A stretch of DNA of 64,000 bases from Bacillota bacterium (GCA_023391835.1 JAEWAE010000036.1:62001-126000), one strand, 5' to 3'; positions 1-8,719 are shown, counted from the stretch's first letter. Notes: generated by a model from the sequence alone, not told the origin. Numbers and translations are program-made.

Positions 1-1
1 G

Positions 2-481
2 TGCGTCTGCACGGCGGCGGGTCTGATGAAATCCGCGGTGCTGTCTAAGCGGGTGCGCCAGTTGGAAGGCTTCGTCGGCGCGCTGGAGGCCATTTCATCG
101 GATATCCGCTATTTTGCTTCGCCTGTGGATGTGCTCATGCGAAAAATTGACAGCCTGCCGGAATACCGCGAGCTGCTGCTTTTCGGCCTGTGCGCGGGGG
201 AACTGGCACACAGCCGCGATCTGCAAAAGGCGTGGGGAAAAGCGCTGCAGAGCGCACGCCCCCGCTTGGCGCTGGATGACGGTGACATCGAGACGCTGAC
301 GTGGTTTGGCCGTGTGCTCGGCACCACCGACGTGGAAGGGCAGACGGCGAGCTGTGAGCGATATGCCGCGCTGCTGCGCCAGAGGCTCGAATCCGCGCGC
401 CGCGACCGGCAGAGCCGCGGCCGTCTTTATACTTCGCTCGGCCTGCTGACCGGCATCTTTGTGTGTGTGGTCTTTATCTGA
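2..481 (+). CDS. spoIIIAB: Stage III sporulation protein AB, 5' truncated by window edge
   Basis: Component of the SpoIIIA-SpoIIQ channel that links mother cell and forespore during engulfment. The frame is open from base 2 (reading CVCTAAGLMK), so the usual N-terminal membrane anchor and true start lie left of the window; the ATG at 26 is probably internal. The visible 159 residues hold the family features RVRQLEGF near the start, a helical middle, and a C-terminal hydrophobic segment (SLGLLTGIFVCVVFI). It heads the visible spoIIIAB-AH series, all on the plus strand with short gaps. spoIIIAA is not in the window. Identification rests on sequence resemblance and gene order. Confidence 0.9.
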   Translation, partial: CVCTAAGLMKSAVLSKRVRQLEGFVGALEAISSDIRYFASPVDVLMRKIDSLPEYRELLLFGLCAGELAHSRDLQKAWGKALQSARPRLALDDGDIETLTWFGRVLGTTDVEGQTASCERYAALLRQRLESARRDRQSRGRLYTSLGLLTGIFVCVVFI

Positions 482-548
482 CCGGCGGCGGAACAGGCAC
501 CCCATTTCCCGTGCGGGATTTCCGCCGACCAAAAAACGGGGGACTCCG

Positions 549-743
549 ATGGACATCAACTTTATTTTCAAAATTGCCGCCATCGGCATCATCGTGGCGG
601 TGCTGCACCAACTGCTGATGCGCACCGGCCGGGATGAGCAGGCCACCATGACCACCATCGCCGGTCTGGTGGTGGTGCTCTATATGATTATCCAGCAGAT
701 CAGCCGGCTTTTCGACACTATCAAGACGGTTTTCCGACTGTAG
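549..743 (+). CDS. spoIIIAC: Stage III sporulation protein AC
   Basis: A 64-residue integral membrane protein, the usual size for SpoIIIAC, with two hydrophobic helices (about residues 5-22 and 34-52) separated by a short polar loop containing RTGRDEQ. Start chosen at the ATG at 549 because the protein then begins MDINFIFKIAAIG as in the family and is preceded by a GGGGGA-type site; the frame is open further upstream but that part has no membrane character. It lies between spoIIIAB and spoIIIAD and is thought to form part of the membrane ring of the mother cell-forespore feeding channel. Confidence 0.93.
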   Translation: MDINFIFKIAAIGIIVAVLHQLLMRTGRDEQATMTTIAGLVVVLYMIIQQISRLFDTIKTVFRL

Positions 744-821
744 CGCCGCAAACAGCCGGTCATCGGATTCCGCTGGGAACGACCGACGATGGGGCCGCCC
801 GGCATGAAGGCAGGTGCAAAA

Positions 822-1208
822 ATGGACATCTTTCGCATCGTCGGTTTCGCCGTGGTGGCCGCGCTGCTGGCCGTGCTGCTGCGGAGTTACCGGGCCGAAT
901 ACGCCATGCTTATCGGGCTGGGCGCCGGGGCCATGATCCTGATCGTTGTGATCGGCGCGGCGACGCCGGTTTTCACCCAGATCCGCTCGCTGATGGATCG
1001 GGCCCATGTGGATTCCCGTTATGTCACCATCCTGCTCAAGGCGCTGGGAATTTGCTTCCTCACCCAGCTCGCCTGCGACTGCTGCCGGGACGCGGGGGAG
1101 ACCGCCATCGCCTCCAAAGTGGAAATGGCCGGAAAATTCGCCGTGCTGCTCATCGCCATGCCGCTTTTCCTGGAGGTGGCGGAGCTTGCCATCCGCCTGA
1201 TGGAATAG
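822..1208 (+). CDS. spoIIIAD: Stage III sporulation protein AD
   Basis: A 128-residue polytopic membrane protein with hydrophobic stretches at about residues 3-20, 27-48, 70-85 and 105-125. The start at 822 (MDIFRIVGFAVV) is preferred over the upstream ATG at 789 because it is preceded by AAGGCAGGTG at proper spacing and gives the family length. It partners SpoIIIAC in the SpoIIIA complex. It follows spoIIIAC by about 80 bases and precedes spoIIIAE by about 60, consistent with one transcript. Confidence 0.92.
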   Translation: MDIFRIVGFAVVAALLAVLLRSYRAEYAMLIGLGAGAMILIVVIGAATPVFTQIRSLMDRAHVDSRYVTILLKALGICFLTQLACDCCRDAGETAIASKVEMAGKFAVLLIAMPLFLEVAELAIRLME

Positions 1209-1267
1209 CCCCGGCCGGCAAATGGCCGTTACCGTATACATACGGGCGTATAAAAGAACGGAACCAT

Positions 1268-2488
1268 ATGAAATCGGCGGGAAATCAGATGAAACATAAC
1301 ACATTGGCAAAGTGTCTTGCCCTCTGCGGCCTGTTGCTGGGTCTGGCGGGGCTGTTTGCCCCCCGTACGCTGGCCGCCGTACCCACATCCTCCGCGGCTG
1401 CCGCGTCCCCGGCTTCCTCTGCCGCATCGTCGGCTATTCTGAAAGAGCAGACGGAAAAAAGCGGCGCCTCGGATCTGTATCGCCAGACGCCTTCCGCAGC
1501 CAGAAAGCTTCTGGAAAAGCTGGGAATCCGGGAGCTGAGCCGGGAAAGCCTCGCAAAATTCACGCCCGCCGCGCTTTTCGGCACCGCGTTCCAAAAGCTC
1601 AAGACGGCGGCACAGGCACCGCTGAAAGTGGCGGCGGCCATATGCGGCATCCTGCTGTGCTGCGCACTGCTTCAGACAATGAAAAACTCCGTAGGAGAAA
1701 AGCCGCTTCAGAATGTGTTCCAATTGGTGTGCACGCTCAGTGTCGCCGCCGTGCTGCTCACCCCCGTCAGCCAGTGTGTCACACTGGTTTCCCAGGCGAT
1801 CGGGCAGAGTTCCGACTTTATACTCACTTGCCTGCCGGTTTTCGTGGGTCTGACCGCCTCTTCTGGTCACCCGGCTTCTGCGGCAATCGGCCAGGGCATG
1901 CTGCTCATCGTGTCTCAGGTCTTTTCCCGTATATCCGCCACCACTTTCGTGCCGATGGTCCATATTTTTCTGGCCTTCTGCATCGTCGCGAGTATATCCC
2001 CTGGGGTACGGATTCTGCCAATCGCCACGTTTGCCCGCAAGGCGGTGGAATGGGGCCTGGGCATCTGCATGACGATATTCATCGGCATTCTGACCGTGCA
2101 AAGCCTGATTTCGCAGGCGGCCGACTCAGTGACAATGAAGGCGGCCAAATTCGTAGTGGGCAGCGCGGTGCCGGTGGTGGGCGGCACCATCACCGACGCG
2201 ATCAATACGGTGGTCGGGTGCGCTTCACTTCTAAAAACGACCGTCGGCGCATATGCAATAGTAGTCTTGATTCTTGCTTTTCTGCCCCCGCTGCTCGACT
2301 GCGTGCTCTGGACCCTCACCGCGGAAATATCGGTGGCGGTGGCGGAATTTTTGGGGATCACCGACATTTCCGAGCTGCTCAAGGCCGTCGCACAGGCTCT
2401 CAAGCTGCTTAATGCGCTGTTGCTGACCGCCGCTTTGACGCTCATCATTTCCCTGACGGTCCTGCTCACGTTTTCTTCGGGCAGCTGA
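1268..2488 (+). CDS. spoIIIAE: Stage III sporulation protein AE
   Basis: A 406-residue membrane protein of the SpoIIIA channel. The N-terminus has a signal-like hydrophobic segment (LAKCLALCGLLLGLAGLFAP), then an Ala/Ser-rich extracytoplasmic linker, then about seven membrane helices through the C-terminus, ending LIISLTVLLTFSSGS. The start at 1268 is an ATG; a second ATG at 1289 is also reasonable and would keep the signal segment. The frame is open far upstream, but that part overlaps spoIIIAD and is not protein-like. Order and length match the family. Confidence 0.92.
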   Translation: MKSAGNQMKHNTLAKCLALCGLLLGLAGLFAPRTLAAVPTSSAAAASPASSAASSAILKEQTEKSGASDLYRQTPSAARKLLEKLGIRELSRESLAKFTPAALFGTAFQKLKTAAQAPLKVAAAICGILLCCALLQTMKNSVGEKPLQNVFQLVCTLSVAAVLLTPVSQCVTLVSQAIGQSSDFILTCLPVFVGLTASSGHPASAAIGQGMLLIVSQVFSRISATTFVPMVHIFLAFCIVASISPGVRILPIATFARKAVEWGLGICMTIFIGILTVQSLISQAADSVTMKAAKFVVGSAVPVVGGTITDAINTVVGCASLLKTTVGAYAIVVLILAFLPPLLDCVLWTLTAEISVAVAEFLGITDISELLKAVAQALKLLNALLLTAALTLIISLTVLLTFSSGS

Positions 2489-2554
2489 GCGCTCCCGCGG
2501 ATATTTAAAAGCCGGGAAGGAAACCGCAGCCATGCGGGAAGGCGGGATGACAAA

Positions 2555-3031
2555 ATGACGGGACTGCAGTCGTGGGCAATCACCGTGTGTCTGGCGGCGC
2601 TGGCCGCCGGCATGGCCGGTATCGTCGCGCCCCACGGCCCCATGGAAAAGGTCTATAAATTCGCCGTGGCGCTGTTTTTCCTGTGCTGTGTGCTCACACC
2701 GCTTTTCGGTCTAAAATCCATTCGGCTGAGCATGGGGAATTCACAGTTTTCCGTTTCCGGCACTTCGTCGGTCACGGCAGCCGTCAATTCGCAGATAACG
2801 GCACAGACACAGCAGGCCATGACGAGCTTGGTCACCCAGACGTTTGAAAAATACGGTGCCTCGCCGCTGAGCGTGCAGGTGGCCGTCACGACAGATTCTG
2901 CGGGAACGGTTTCCGTCGGGAATGTGACCGCGGTGCTCAAAAAAGCCGATTACTCCCGGGCGGAAAGCCTGCGTCGGTCGGTCGAGAACGATTTGGGGAT
3001 GCGCATAACCATACGGGAAGGTGAAACATGA
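2555..3031 (+). CDS. spoIIIAF: Stage III sporulation protein AF
   Basis: A 158-residue protein with two N-terminal membrane helices (about residues 5-24 and 33-52) followed by a soluble domain that ends VENDLGMRITIREGET. This is the SpoIIIAF layout; the soluble domain belongs to the ring-building YscJ/FliF-like group found in SpoIIIAF-AH. The stop overlaps the spoIIIAG start by four bases (ATGA), indicating translational coupling. A purine-rich GGAAGG/GGCGGGA region precedes the ATG. Confidence 0.92.
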   Translation: MTGLQSWAITVCLAALAAGMAGIVAPHGPMEKVYKFAVALFFLCCVLTPLFGLKSIRLSMGNSQFSVSGTSSVTAAVNSQITAQTQQAMTSLVTQTFEKYGASPLSVQVAVTTDSAGTVSVGNVTAVLKKADYSRAESLRRSVENDLGMRITIREGET

Positions 3032-3615
3032 TGGGGAAAAAGGGCGGTCCGTTTGATTTTTCCGGCATCCGGGAATTTTTCTCCGGTAAAAAAGGTACGA
3101 CGATTCTGTTGATCGCGGGTCTTGCCGGGATGGTGCTCATCCTGCTTTCCACCATGTGGCCCTCTTCCGCGGGCAAGTCATCCCGTTCATCGTCCTCCGC
3201 CATATCCTCAGACGAATACGCCGCCAAGCTCCAGAAGCAGCTGGAGAGCATCATCGGGAAGATTGACGGCGTGGGGCGGGTGCAGGTGCTGGTGACGGTG
3301 GAAAGCGGCGTGCAGTATGTATACGAACAGAACCAGAAATCCGCGAGCGACAAAAGCTCCACTTCTCAGACGGACGGCGGCACCCAAACACAGGAAAACA
3401 ACAGCAATGAGCAAAACCCCGTGATCGTGGACAACGCGAGCGGCGGGCAATCCCCGCTGGTACGCACGGAACTTCAGCCGGCCGTGAAAGGCGTGGTGGT
3501 GGTATGTGACGGCGGCGATAATGCCACGGTGAAGGAAAATGTCACAGACGCGATCATGACGGCTCTCGACCTGCCGTCGACCCATATCAGCGTCAGCAAA
3601 CGGGCAGGTTCGTGA
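3028..3615 (+). CDS. spoIIIAG: Stage III sporulation protein AG
   Basis: A 195-residue protein with a short cytoplasmic head (KKGGPFDFSGIREFF), one membrane helix at about residues 29-48, a Ser-rich linker, then a ring-building domain with LEKQLESI-like and GVGRVQVLVTVESG motifs near residues 70-100. A low-complexity Ser/Gln/Asn insertion (about 108-135) precedes the C-terminal half (GVVVVCDGGDNATVKENVTDAI). SpoIIIAG is known to form large rings in the intermembrane space. It starts inside the spoIIIAF stop region. Confidence 0.93.
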   Translation: MMGKKGGPFDFSGIREFFSGKKGTTILLIAGLAGMVLILLSTMWPSSAGKSSRSSSSAISSDEYAAKLQKQLESIIGKIDGVGRVQVLVTVESGVQYVYEQNQKSASDKSSTSQTDGGTQTQENNSNEQNPVIVDNASGGQSPLVRTELQPAVKGVVVVCDGGDNATVKENVTDAIMTALDLPSTHISVSKRAGS

Positions 3616-3708
3616 AGGGCGCTTCCCCACCGGCTTTCCCATAATCCGCGCGGGCCTTGCGGCCCGGAAACCGGCAGTCAACAGCTCAAATGCAGGGAGG
3701 AAACAGAT

Positions 3709-4266
3709 ATGAATATGATTATCGGCAGACGGCAGATCGTTTTGGCGGCTCTGGTGCTCGCCCTCGGTACGGCGGTCTTTCTCAATTACAAATACACAGG
3801 TGGAGCAGGCAGCATAGCCGGAGTGTTCCATGGCACCAGCGCTCTGGGAGATGCGTCGTTGGTGGCAAACCAGAAGGTTTCCGCCGCGGCGTCTTCCACC
3901 GACGTGTTCGCCCAGACCCGGCTGAGCCGGCAGCAGGCCCGCGACACCGCCGAGCAGGCGCTCAAGACGCTGGTGACCACGTCGGGCTCTTCCGTCACCA
4001 GTCAGACCCAGCAGCAGATCACCGCCGCCATCCAAACCATCGAAGATAACTATAACGCTGAGCAATCCATCGAAAATCTCGTCATTGCCAAAGGCTTCAG
4101 CCAGTGTGTGGCCATGATCAACACCCAGACGGGCAAGGTCAACGTGGTCGTCAAGCCCAAGAGCGGCGACTCGCTTTCCAGCAGCGAAGCGGCGCAGATC
4201 ATGGATATAGCCAAGAGTCAAACCAAGATCGCTTCCGCAAATATCAATATTATTCCGGCAAAATAG
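3709..4266 (+). CDS. spoIIIAH: Stage III sporulation protein AH
   Basis: A 185-residue protein with one N-terminal membrane helix (about residues 10-26) and an extracytoplasmic domain that in the family binds forespore SpoIIQ and forms the mother-cell half of the channel. The C-terminal YscJ-like part shows IENLVIAKGFSQCVAMI and ends NINIIPAK. A GGAGGAAACAG site precedes the ATG. It follows spoIIIAG after about 90 bases and ends the operon; a separate promoter follows directly. Confidence 0.93.
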   Translation: MNMIIGRRQIVLAALVLALGTAVFLNYKYTGGAGSIAGVFHGTSALGDASLVANQKVSAAASSTDVFAQTRLSRQQARDTAEQALKTLVTTSGSSVTSQTQQQITAAIQTIEDNYNAEQSIENLVIAKGFSQCVAMINTQTGKVNVVVKPKSGDSLSSSEAAQIMDIAKSQTKIASANINIIPAK

Positions 4267-4294
4267 TTGTCTGACCGCGCCGATGTGATATAAT
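4267..4294 (+). promoter_or_regulatory. Sigma-A-type promoter before asp23
   Basis: A -35-like TTGTCT at 4267-4272, 16 bases, then a TATAAT at 4289-4294 preceded by TG one base upstream (extended -10). It lies directly after the spoIIIAH stop and would drive the asp23-nusB series in vegetative cells, separating it from the sporulation operon. Confidence 0.65.
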
Positions 4295-4316
4295 AAAAGA
4301 AAGGAGGGCGCGTGAT

Positions 4317-4700
4317 ATGGAAGAATACGGAAGTTCAAACGAAGGCAGCCTGAAAATATCGGAAGAGGTCATTTCCACCATCGCGGGTATGGCCGCCAGT
4401 GAAATAAATGGTGTAGCGGGGCTGTCACAGCGCCCGAATCCCGATCTGAAGGGCATCCTGCACGGTGTGCGCGCGAAAAAAAACGTGAGCAAGGCCATTC
4501 GGCTGGAAGTGCAGGAGGGTGACGCCGTTATTGACGTGTTCGTCAATCTCTTTATGGGGACGAAGATTCCGGAAGTTGCGGCGGAAATCCAATCCCGTGT
4601 CAAAGACGCGGTGCAGAATATGACGGGCATCACCGTATCCAAAGTGAATGTGCATGTGGCGGGCGTCGTGTTTACCCACGATTCCGCGTCGGAGGGCTGA
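4317..4700 (+). CDS. Asp23/Gls24 family envelope stress response protein
   Basis: A 127-residue member of the Asp23/Gls24 (DUF322) family. It shows the typical opening SLKISEEVISTIAGMAASEINGV read in pieces, the middle IRLEVQEGDAVIDVFVNLFMG and the closing ITVSKVNVHVAGVVF. In Firmicutes these proteins sit at the membrane or envelope and are linked to cell wall stress; the exact role is unclear. An AGGAGGG site lies eight bases before the ATG. Placement just before nusB is common in Clostridia. No membrane segment is visible. Confidence 0.9.
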   Translation: MEEYGSSNEGSLKISEEVISTIAGMAASEINGVAGLSQRPNPDLKGILHGVRAKKNVSKAIRLEVQEGDAVIDVFVNLFMGTKIPEVAAEIQSRVKDAVQNMTGITVSKVNVHVAGVVFTHDSASEG

Positions 4701-4781
4701 CAGTCCATCCCGGCGGCTCCGGCGGCGCTGGAATCTGCGCCGCCGTGCCGACTACAGAAGTAAAAAATCCGGAGGGGTAAG

Positions 4782-5279
4782 ATGACCAGAAGAGAAGCGC
4801 GTGAGCAGGCCCTGTGCCTGGTGTTTGAGGGGCTTTTCACGGATGAACCGCTTCCCAGCATTATCGAATACGCAAAAGAGGCCCGTCAACTCGATCCCGA
4901 CCCGTTCGCCAGACAGCTGGCGGCCGGGGTATTTGAGTTTCAGACGGAAATCGATGCCAAAATCGAGCAATATTCCATCCGATGGAGCAAGCGCCGCCTG
5001 TCGCGGGTGGTGCTTTCTATCCTGCGCATGGCGATTTATGAAATGGAGCATATCGACGATATTCCCGTGAGCGTCACTATCAATGAGGCGGTGGAGCTCG
5101 CCAAAAAATACGGCGGTGACGGCGACAGCGGTTTTGTCAACGGCATCCTCGGCGCCGTGGCGCGCGCGGATGAAAAGGCGATCCCCGATGACACGGCCGT
5201 GCCCGAAACGAAGCCGGAGTCTCCGGAGACTCCCGGGGATGACGACGGCGGCCCGGCTGGCCCGGTGCAGACGAAATGA
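4782..5279 (+). CDS. nusB: Transcription antitermination factor NusB
   Basis: A 165-residue RNA-binding protein that, with NusE (S10), binds boxA and supports antitermination of rRNA transcription. It opens TRREAREQALCLVFEG and has the later motifs RRLSRVVLSILRMAIYEM and PVSVTINEAVELAKKYG, which are the NusB core. The C-terminal 30 residues are an acidic Pro/Asp/Glu-rich tail (about 135-165) beyond the family core. A GGAGGGGTAAG site precedes the ATG. Its last four bases overlap the start of the next gene. Confidence 0.95.
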   Translation: MTRREAREQALCLVFEGLFTDEPLPSIIEYAKEARQLDPDPFARQLAAGVFEFQTEIDAKIEQYSIRWSKRRLSRVVLSILRMAIYEMEHIDDIPVSVTINEAVELAKKYGGDGDSGFVNGILGAVARADEKAIPDDTAVPETKPESPETPGDDDGGPAGPVQTK

Positions 5280-6229
5280 GCCGGATACTCGGTATCGACA
5301 CCAGCAACTATACAACTTCGGCAGCTCTGTGGGAAACGGGAAGCCGGAGCATTTTTTCGCAGCGGAAACTGCTGGCCGTTCCCGAAGGGGGCCGCGGGCT
5401 TCGGCAGAGTGAGGCCGTGTATCAGCACATCCGCAATCTGCCGGAGCTGCTGGAAAAGCTGTTTGCACCCGGGGTGGCTCCACTTGCCGCCGTGGGTGTT
5501 TCCGACCGGCCGCGTTCGGCGTCTGACTCCTTCATGCCGTGCTTTGAGGCAGGCATGGCGGCGGCCAGAGCCGTCGCGGCGGCTTCGGGCATCCCATGCC
5601 GGATGTTTTCCCATCAGGCAGGGCATATTGCCGCCGCTCTTTTTTCGGCACGGCGGCTGGATCTATTGGAGCGTTCGTTTGTGGCTTTCCATGTGTCGGG
5701 CGGCACCACCGAGGCGGTTCTCTGCACGCCGGACGATTCCATAAGTCCGCGGATGGAGAGGGTCGCCCGCTCGCTGGACCTGAAAGCCGGTCAGGCGGTG
5801 GATCGCGTCGGCCTCATGCTGGGGCTTGCGTTTCCCGCCGGGCCGGCGCTCGACGAGTTGGCGCAAATGAGCGAAAAACACTTCGCACCGCGTCCCAGCA
5901 TGCGGGACGGCGACTGCAGCTTGTCGGGTGTGGAAAATCAGTGTGCCCGCATGCTTGAAAAAGGGGAGCCGCCACAGGATATAGCCCGGTTTTGTCTGGA
6001 AAGTATCCGCGCCGCCCTGGACGGCATGGTGGGCGCCGTGCGACGCCGGTGGCCCGGCATTCCGATCGTCTTTGCGGGCGGGGTCATGTCCAATACGCTT
6101 TTGCGGGAATATTTCGGCTCGCTGGGCGGCGTGGTGTTTGCCGGGCCCGGGTATTCCGCCGACAACGCCTGCGGCATCGCCGTGCTCGCGGGGCTGGAAG
6201 AACGGCGCGCTTCCGGCGAGCCGGACTGA
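5276..6229 (+). CDS. TsaD-like (peptidase M22 family) paralogue
   Basis: A 317-residue ASKHA-fold protein resembling TsaD/Kae1, the tRNA t6A-modifying subunit. It opens ILGIDTSNYTTSAAL, carries an HxxxH metal-type motif (SHQAGHIAA, about residue 107-113), the GGTTE phosphate loop (about 140) and the C-terminal FAGGVMSNTLLR. TsaD itself is normally somewhat longer and has a different opening (GIETSCDET), so this is a paralogue of unknown function rather than the t6A enzyme. Start overlaps the nusB stop by four bases; xseA follows 17 bases later. The position between nusB and xseA recurs in Clostridia. Confidence 0.82.
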   Translation: MSRILGIDTSNYTTSAALWETGSRSIFSQRKLLAVPEGGRGLRQSEAVYQHIRNLPELLEKLFAPGVAPLAAVGVSDRPRSASDSFMPCFEAGMAAARAVAAASGIPCRMFSHQAGHIAAALFSARRLDLLERSFVAFHVSGGTTEAVLCTPDDSISPRMERVARSLDLKAGQAVDRVGLMLGLAFPAGPALDELAQMSEKHFAPRPSMRDGDCSLSGVENQCARMLEKGEPPQDIARFCLESIRAALDGMVGAVRRRWPGIPIVFAGGVMSNTLLREYFGSLGGVVFAGPGYSADNACGIAVLAGLEERRASGEPD

Positions 6230-6246
6230 AAGGGCGGGACGTCAAA

Positions 6247-7485
6247 ATGGCAAATGGATTCGTCATACTCACGGTATCCCAGCTCAATTTTTATGCCCGT
6301 TCGGTGCTGGAAAATGACGGCCGTCTGAACGGCCTGTTCCTGCGTGGGGAAATATCCAACTTTACCAACCATTACCGTTCCGGGCATTTTTACATGACGC
6401 TCAAGGATGAAAATGCGGCCGTGAGGGCCGTGATGTTTCGTTCCAGCGCCCAACGCCTGCCATTTTTGCCGCAGGACGGCATGAAGGTGATTGTCAGCGG
6501 TCGCGCGTCGATTTATGACCGGGACGGCCAGTTCCAGTTCTATATCGAGGATATGCAGCCGGAGGGCGTGGGCGCGCTTCATGTGGCCTTCGAGCAGCTC
6601 AAAGAAAAGCTGAGCCGCGAGGGGCTGTTTGACCCGGAGCGCAAACGGAAACTGCCGGCTTACCCGGCCAGAGTCGGAGTCGTCACATCTCCAACGGGGG
6701 CGGCCATCCAGGATATCTGCCATATCCTGCAGCGGCGCTGGCCGGTGGCGGAGGTGGTGCTTTGCCCTGTGCTGGTGCAGGGGGACGAAGCGCCCGGCCA
6801 GATATGCCGCGCCATTGACACCATGAGCCGGGTCGAAAAGCCGGATGTGCTCATCGTCGGCCGCGGCGGCGGGTCAATGGAGGATCTCTGGGCCTTTAAT
6901 ACCGAGGAGGTGGCCCGTGCCATCGCTGCGGCGGCGGTCCCGGTGGTTTCCGCAGTGGGGCACGAGACCGATTTTACCATTTCGGATTTTGTGGCCGATC
7001 TGCGGGCCCCCACGCCCTCCGCCGCGGCAGAACTGGTGTCGCCGGATATGGCGGCAGTCGCCCAGGCGGTGGCCGGTATGCGACTGGAAATGGAAAAGGC
7101 CGCGCGCGACCGGCTGGCCGACGGCCGCCAACGGCTGGAAAGCACTGTGTCGACGCGAGCGCTGCGTACGCCGTTGGCGGCCGTGGATATGCACCGCATG
7201 GCACTGGATATGCTGACCGGTCGGCGGCAGGCTGCCATGCACAGTCGGCTGGAAAAGGCCCGGGCATCTCTCGGGCGCGCGGCGGCCGGGCTTGACGGCA
7301 TGAGCCCCCTGCGGGTGCTGGCACGCGGCTACGCGATACCCGAAGGGGCGGATGGCCGGGTGCTGCCGGATGTGGAGTCCCTTCGGGCGGCCGGCGCGTT
7401 TTCCCTGCGGATGCGGGATGGCACGGCCAAGTGCCGTGTGGAAAAGAGAGAGCCGGCATCGTCGGCGATGGGGGATAGAGTTTGA
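6247..7485 (+). CDS. xseA: Exodeoxyribonuclease VII large subunit
   Basis: A 412-residue catalytic subunit of ExoVII, which degrades single-stranded DNA to oligonucleotides. The N-terminal OB-fold (about residues 1-100) begins FVILTVSQLNFYARSVLE and contains LRGEISNFTNHYRSGHFYMT. The catalytic part shows RVGVVTSPTGAAIQDI, the GRGGGSMEDLW loop and VSAVGHETDFTISDFVAD-type motifs, with LRAPTPSAAAE following. A coiled-coil-prone C-terminal region follows. Start chosen at the ATG at 6247; the open frame upstream overlaps the previous gene and is not family-like. xseB follows. Confidence 0.96.
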   Translation: MANGFVILTVSQLNFYARSVLENDGRLNGLFLRGEISNFTNHYRSGHFYMTLKDENAAVRAVMFRSSAQRLPFLPQDGMKVIVSGRASIYDRDGQFQFYIEDMQPEGVGALHVAFEQLKEKLSREGLFDPERKRKLPAYPARVGVVTSPTGAAIQDICHILQRRWPVAEVVLCPVLVQGDEAPGQICRAIDTMSRVEKPDVLIVGRGGGSMEDLWAFNTEEVARAIAAAAVPVVSAVGHETDFTISDFVADLRAPTPSAAAELVSPDMAAVAQAVAGMRLEMEKAARDRLADGRQRLESTVSTRALRTPLAAVDMHRMALDMLTGRRQAAMHSRLEKARASLGRAAAGLDGMSPLRVLARGYAIPEGADGRVLPDVESLRAAGAFSLRMRDGTAKCRVEKREPASSAMGDRV

Positions 7486-7599
7486 AAGCCATGTCTTTCA
7501 AACTTGAAATATTGCTTTTTCACGCCCAAAGCAGAGCGTGAATCCGGCTGCGCCGGACCGGTCCATATCTCCGGCCGGGTGCGAAAGGATGGTCATAAA

Positions 7600-7821
7600 A
7601 TGAAAAAAGTGGATGCCGCCATGCCGTTTGAAAAAGCCATGGAACGGCTGGAGCAGATCGTGCAGCAGATGGAGGCCGGCGAAACGACTTTGGACGAATC
7701 GCTGGCCCTTTTTGAGGAAGGTGCCGCACTTTCCAAGTTGTGCAGCCGGAAACTGGACTCGGCGGAACAGAAAATCCGTAAAATCACGGCAGACGTCGGT
7801 CACAAGGACGGAGAAGCTTGA
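7600..7821 (+). CDS. xseB: Exodeoxyribonuclease VII small subunit
   Basis: A 73-residue helical protein with the family pattern FEKAMERLEQIVQQMEAGET followed by LDESLALFEEGAALSK, binding partner of XseA. The start at 7600 follows GCGAAAGGATGG and gives the normal length; the frame is open upstream without family resemblance. The 114-base gap after xseA contains a perfect 9-bp hairpin over the xseA stop (7480-7503). The ispA start lies one base beyond the stop, so the two genes are almost fused. Confidence 0.94.
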   Translation: MKKVDAAMPFEKAMERLEQIVQQMEAGETTLDESLALFEEGAALSKLCSRKLDSAEQKIRKITADVGHKDGEA

Positions 7822-7822
7822 T

Positions 7823-8719
7823 ATGGGAACCGTAGAGGAAAAGCTGAAAGAATATGCCGGGCAGGTCAATCGCGCACTGGACGGCTTTCTTCCGCAGCCA
7901 GGCGGCCTGGAAAACAGTGTGGCCGAAGCCATGCGTTACAGCGCGCTTGCCGGCGGCAAGCGCATCCGTCCGGTGCTGACGCTGGAATTCTGCCGAGTCT
8001 GCGGCGGTGACCCGGCGCCCGCCATGCCCTGTGCCTGCGCGCTCGAAATGGTGCACACCTATTCGCTGATACACGACGACCTGCCCTGCATGGACAATGA
8101 CGACATGCGGCGGGGCAAACCCTCCTGCCACGTGAAATTTGGCGAAGCCACTGCAATGCTGGCAGGGGATGCGCTGCTAAGTCTTGCTTTTGAAACGGCT
8201 CTGTGCGATAATTATATCCGGTCAGGCCGCGTTAAGGCGGAAAACGTGCTCCGGGCCGCCCGGGAACTTGCGACGGCATCGGGCGTTTTCGGTATGGTCG
8301 GCGGGCAGATCATCGATCTGGAATCGGAAGACCGCCGCATCAGTCTGGATACGCTGGAATTCATGCATAACCGGAAAACAGGGGCCATGATCCGGGCGGC
8401 GGCCCGTATGGGCTGCATCCTCGCCGATGCACCAGAAGAAAAAATCGCGGCGGCCGACGCCTTCGCCAAGCGCATTGGTCTGGCCTTTCAGATTGTGGAC
8501 GATATACTGGATATGACCGGTGACGCCGGAAAACTTGGCAAGCCGGTGGGCAGCGATCAGGAAAACGACAAGACGACATATATTACCCACCTTGGCCTGG
8601 AAAAATCCAGGAGGCTCGCACGCCGGCTGACCGACGAGGCCATCCAGCAGCTCGGGATATTCGGCCGGCAGGATTTTCTGACCGGTCTGGCTGAATATCT
8701 GGCGGCGCGCGACCGCTAA
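7823..8719 (+). CDS. ispA: Polyprenyl synthetase (farnesyl/geranylgeranyl diphosphate synthase)
   Basis: A 298-residue short-chain prenyltransferase that condenses isopentenyl diphosphate with allylic diphosphates. Both Asp-rich metal sites are present: DDLPCMDNDDMRRG (about residue 84-97) and FQIVDDILDMTGD (about 222-234). GGKRIRPVL binds isopentenyl diphosphate. Product chain length cannot be read with certainty from the sequence, but size and context (xseB upstream, dxs downstream) fit farnesyl diphosphate synthase. The start at 7823 gives the family N-terminus; an upstream in-frame stretch overlaps xseB. Confidence 0.92.
   Translation: MGTVEEKLKEYAGQVNRALDGFLPQPGGLENSVAEAMRYSALAGGKRIRPVLTLEFCRVCGGDPAPAMPCACALEMVHTYSLIHDDLPCMDNDDMRRGKPSCHVKFGEATAMLAGDALLSLAFETALCDNYIRSGRVKAENVLRAARELATASGVFGMVGGQIIDLESEDRRISLDTLEFMHNRKTGAMIRAAARMGCILADAPEEKIAAADAFAKRIGLAFQIVDDILDMTGDAGKLGKPVGSDQENDKTTYITHLGLEKSRRLARRLTDEAIQQLGIFGRQDFLTGLAEYLAARDR

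Noticed and set aside
474..1427. Long open frame on the minus strand opposite spoIIIAC-AE
   Set aside because: Low-complexity His/Gly/Gln composition and antisense to clear sporulation genes.
3208..4338. Long open frame on the minus strand opposite spoIIIAG and spoIIIAH
   Set aside because: Antisense to well-recognised genes in a GC-rich genome; His/Arg/Gly-rich and unlike any protein family.
7480..7503. Terminator between xseA and xseB
   Set aside because: The hairpin over the xseA stop is perfect but short and without a T-run, and both genes must be co-expressed; kept only as a note.
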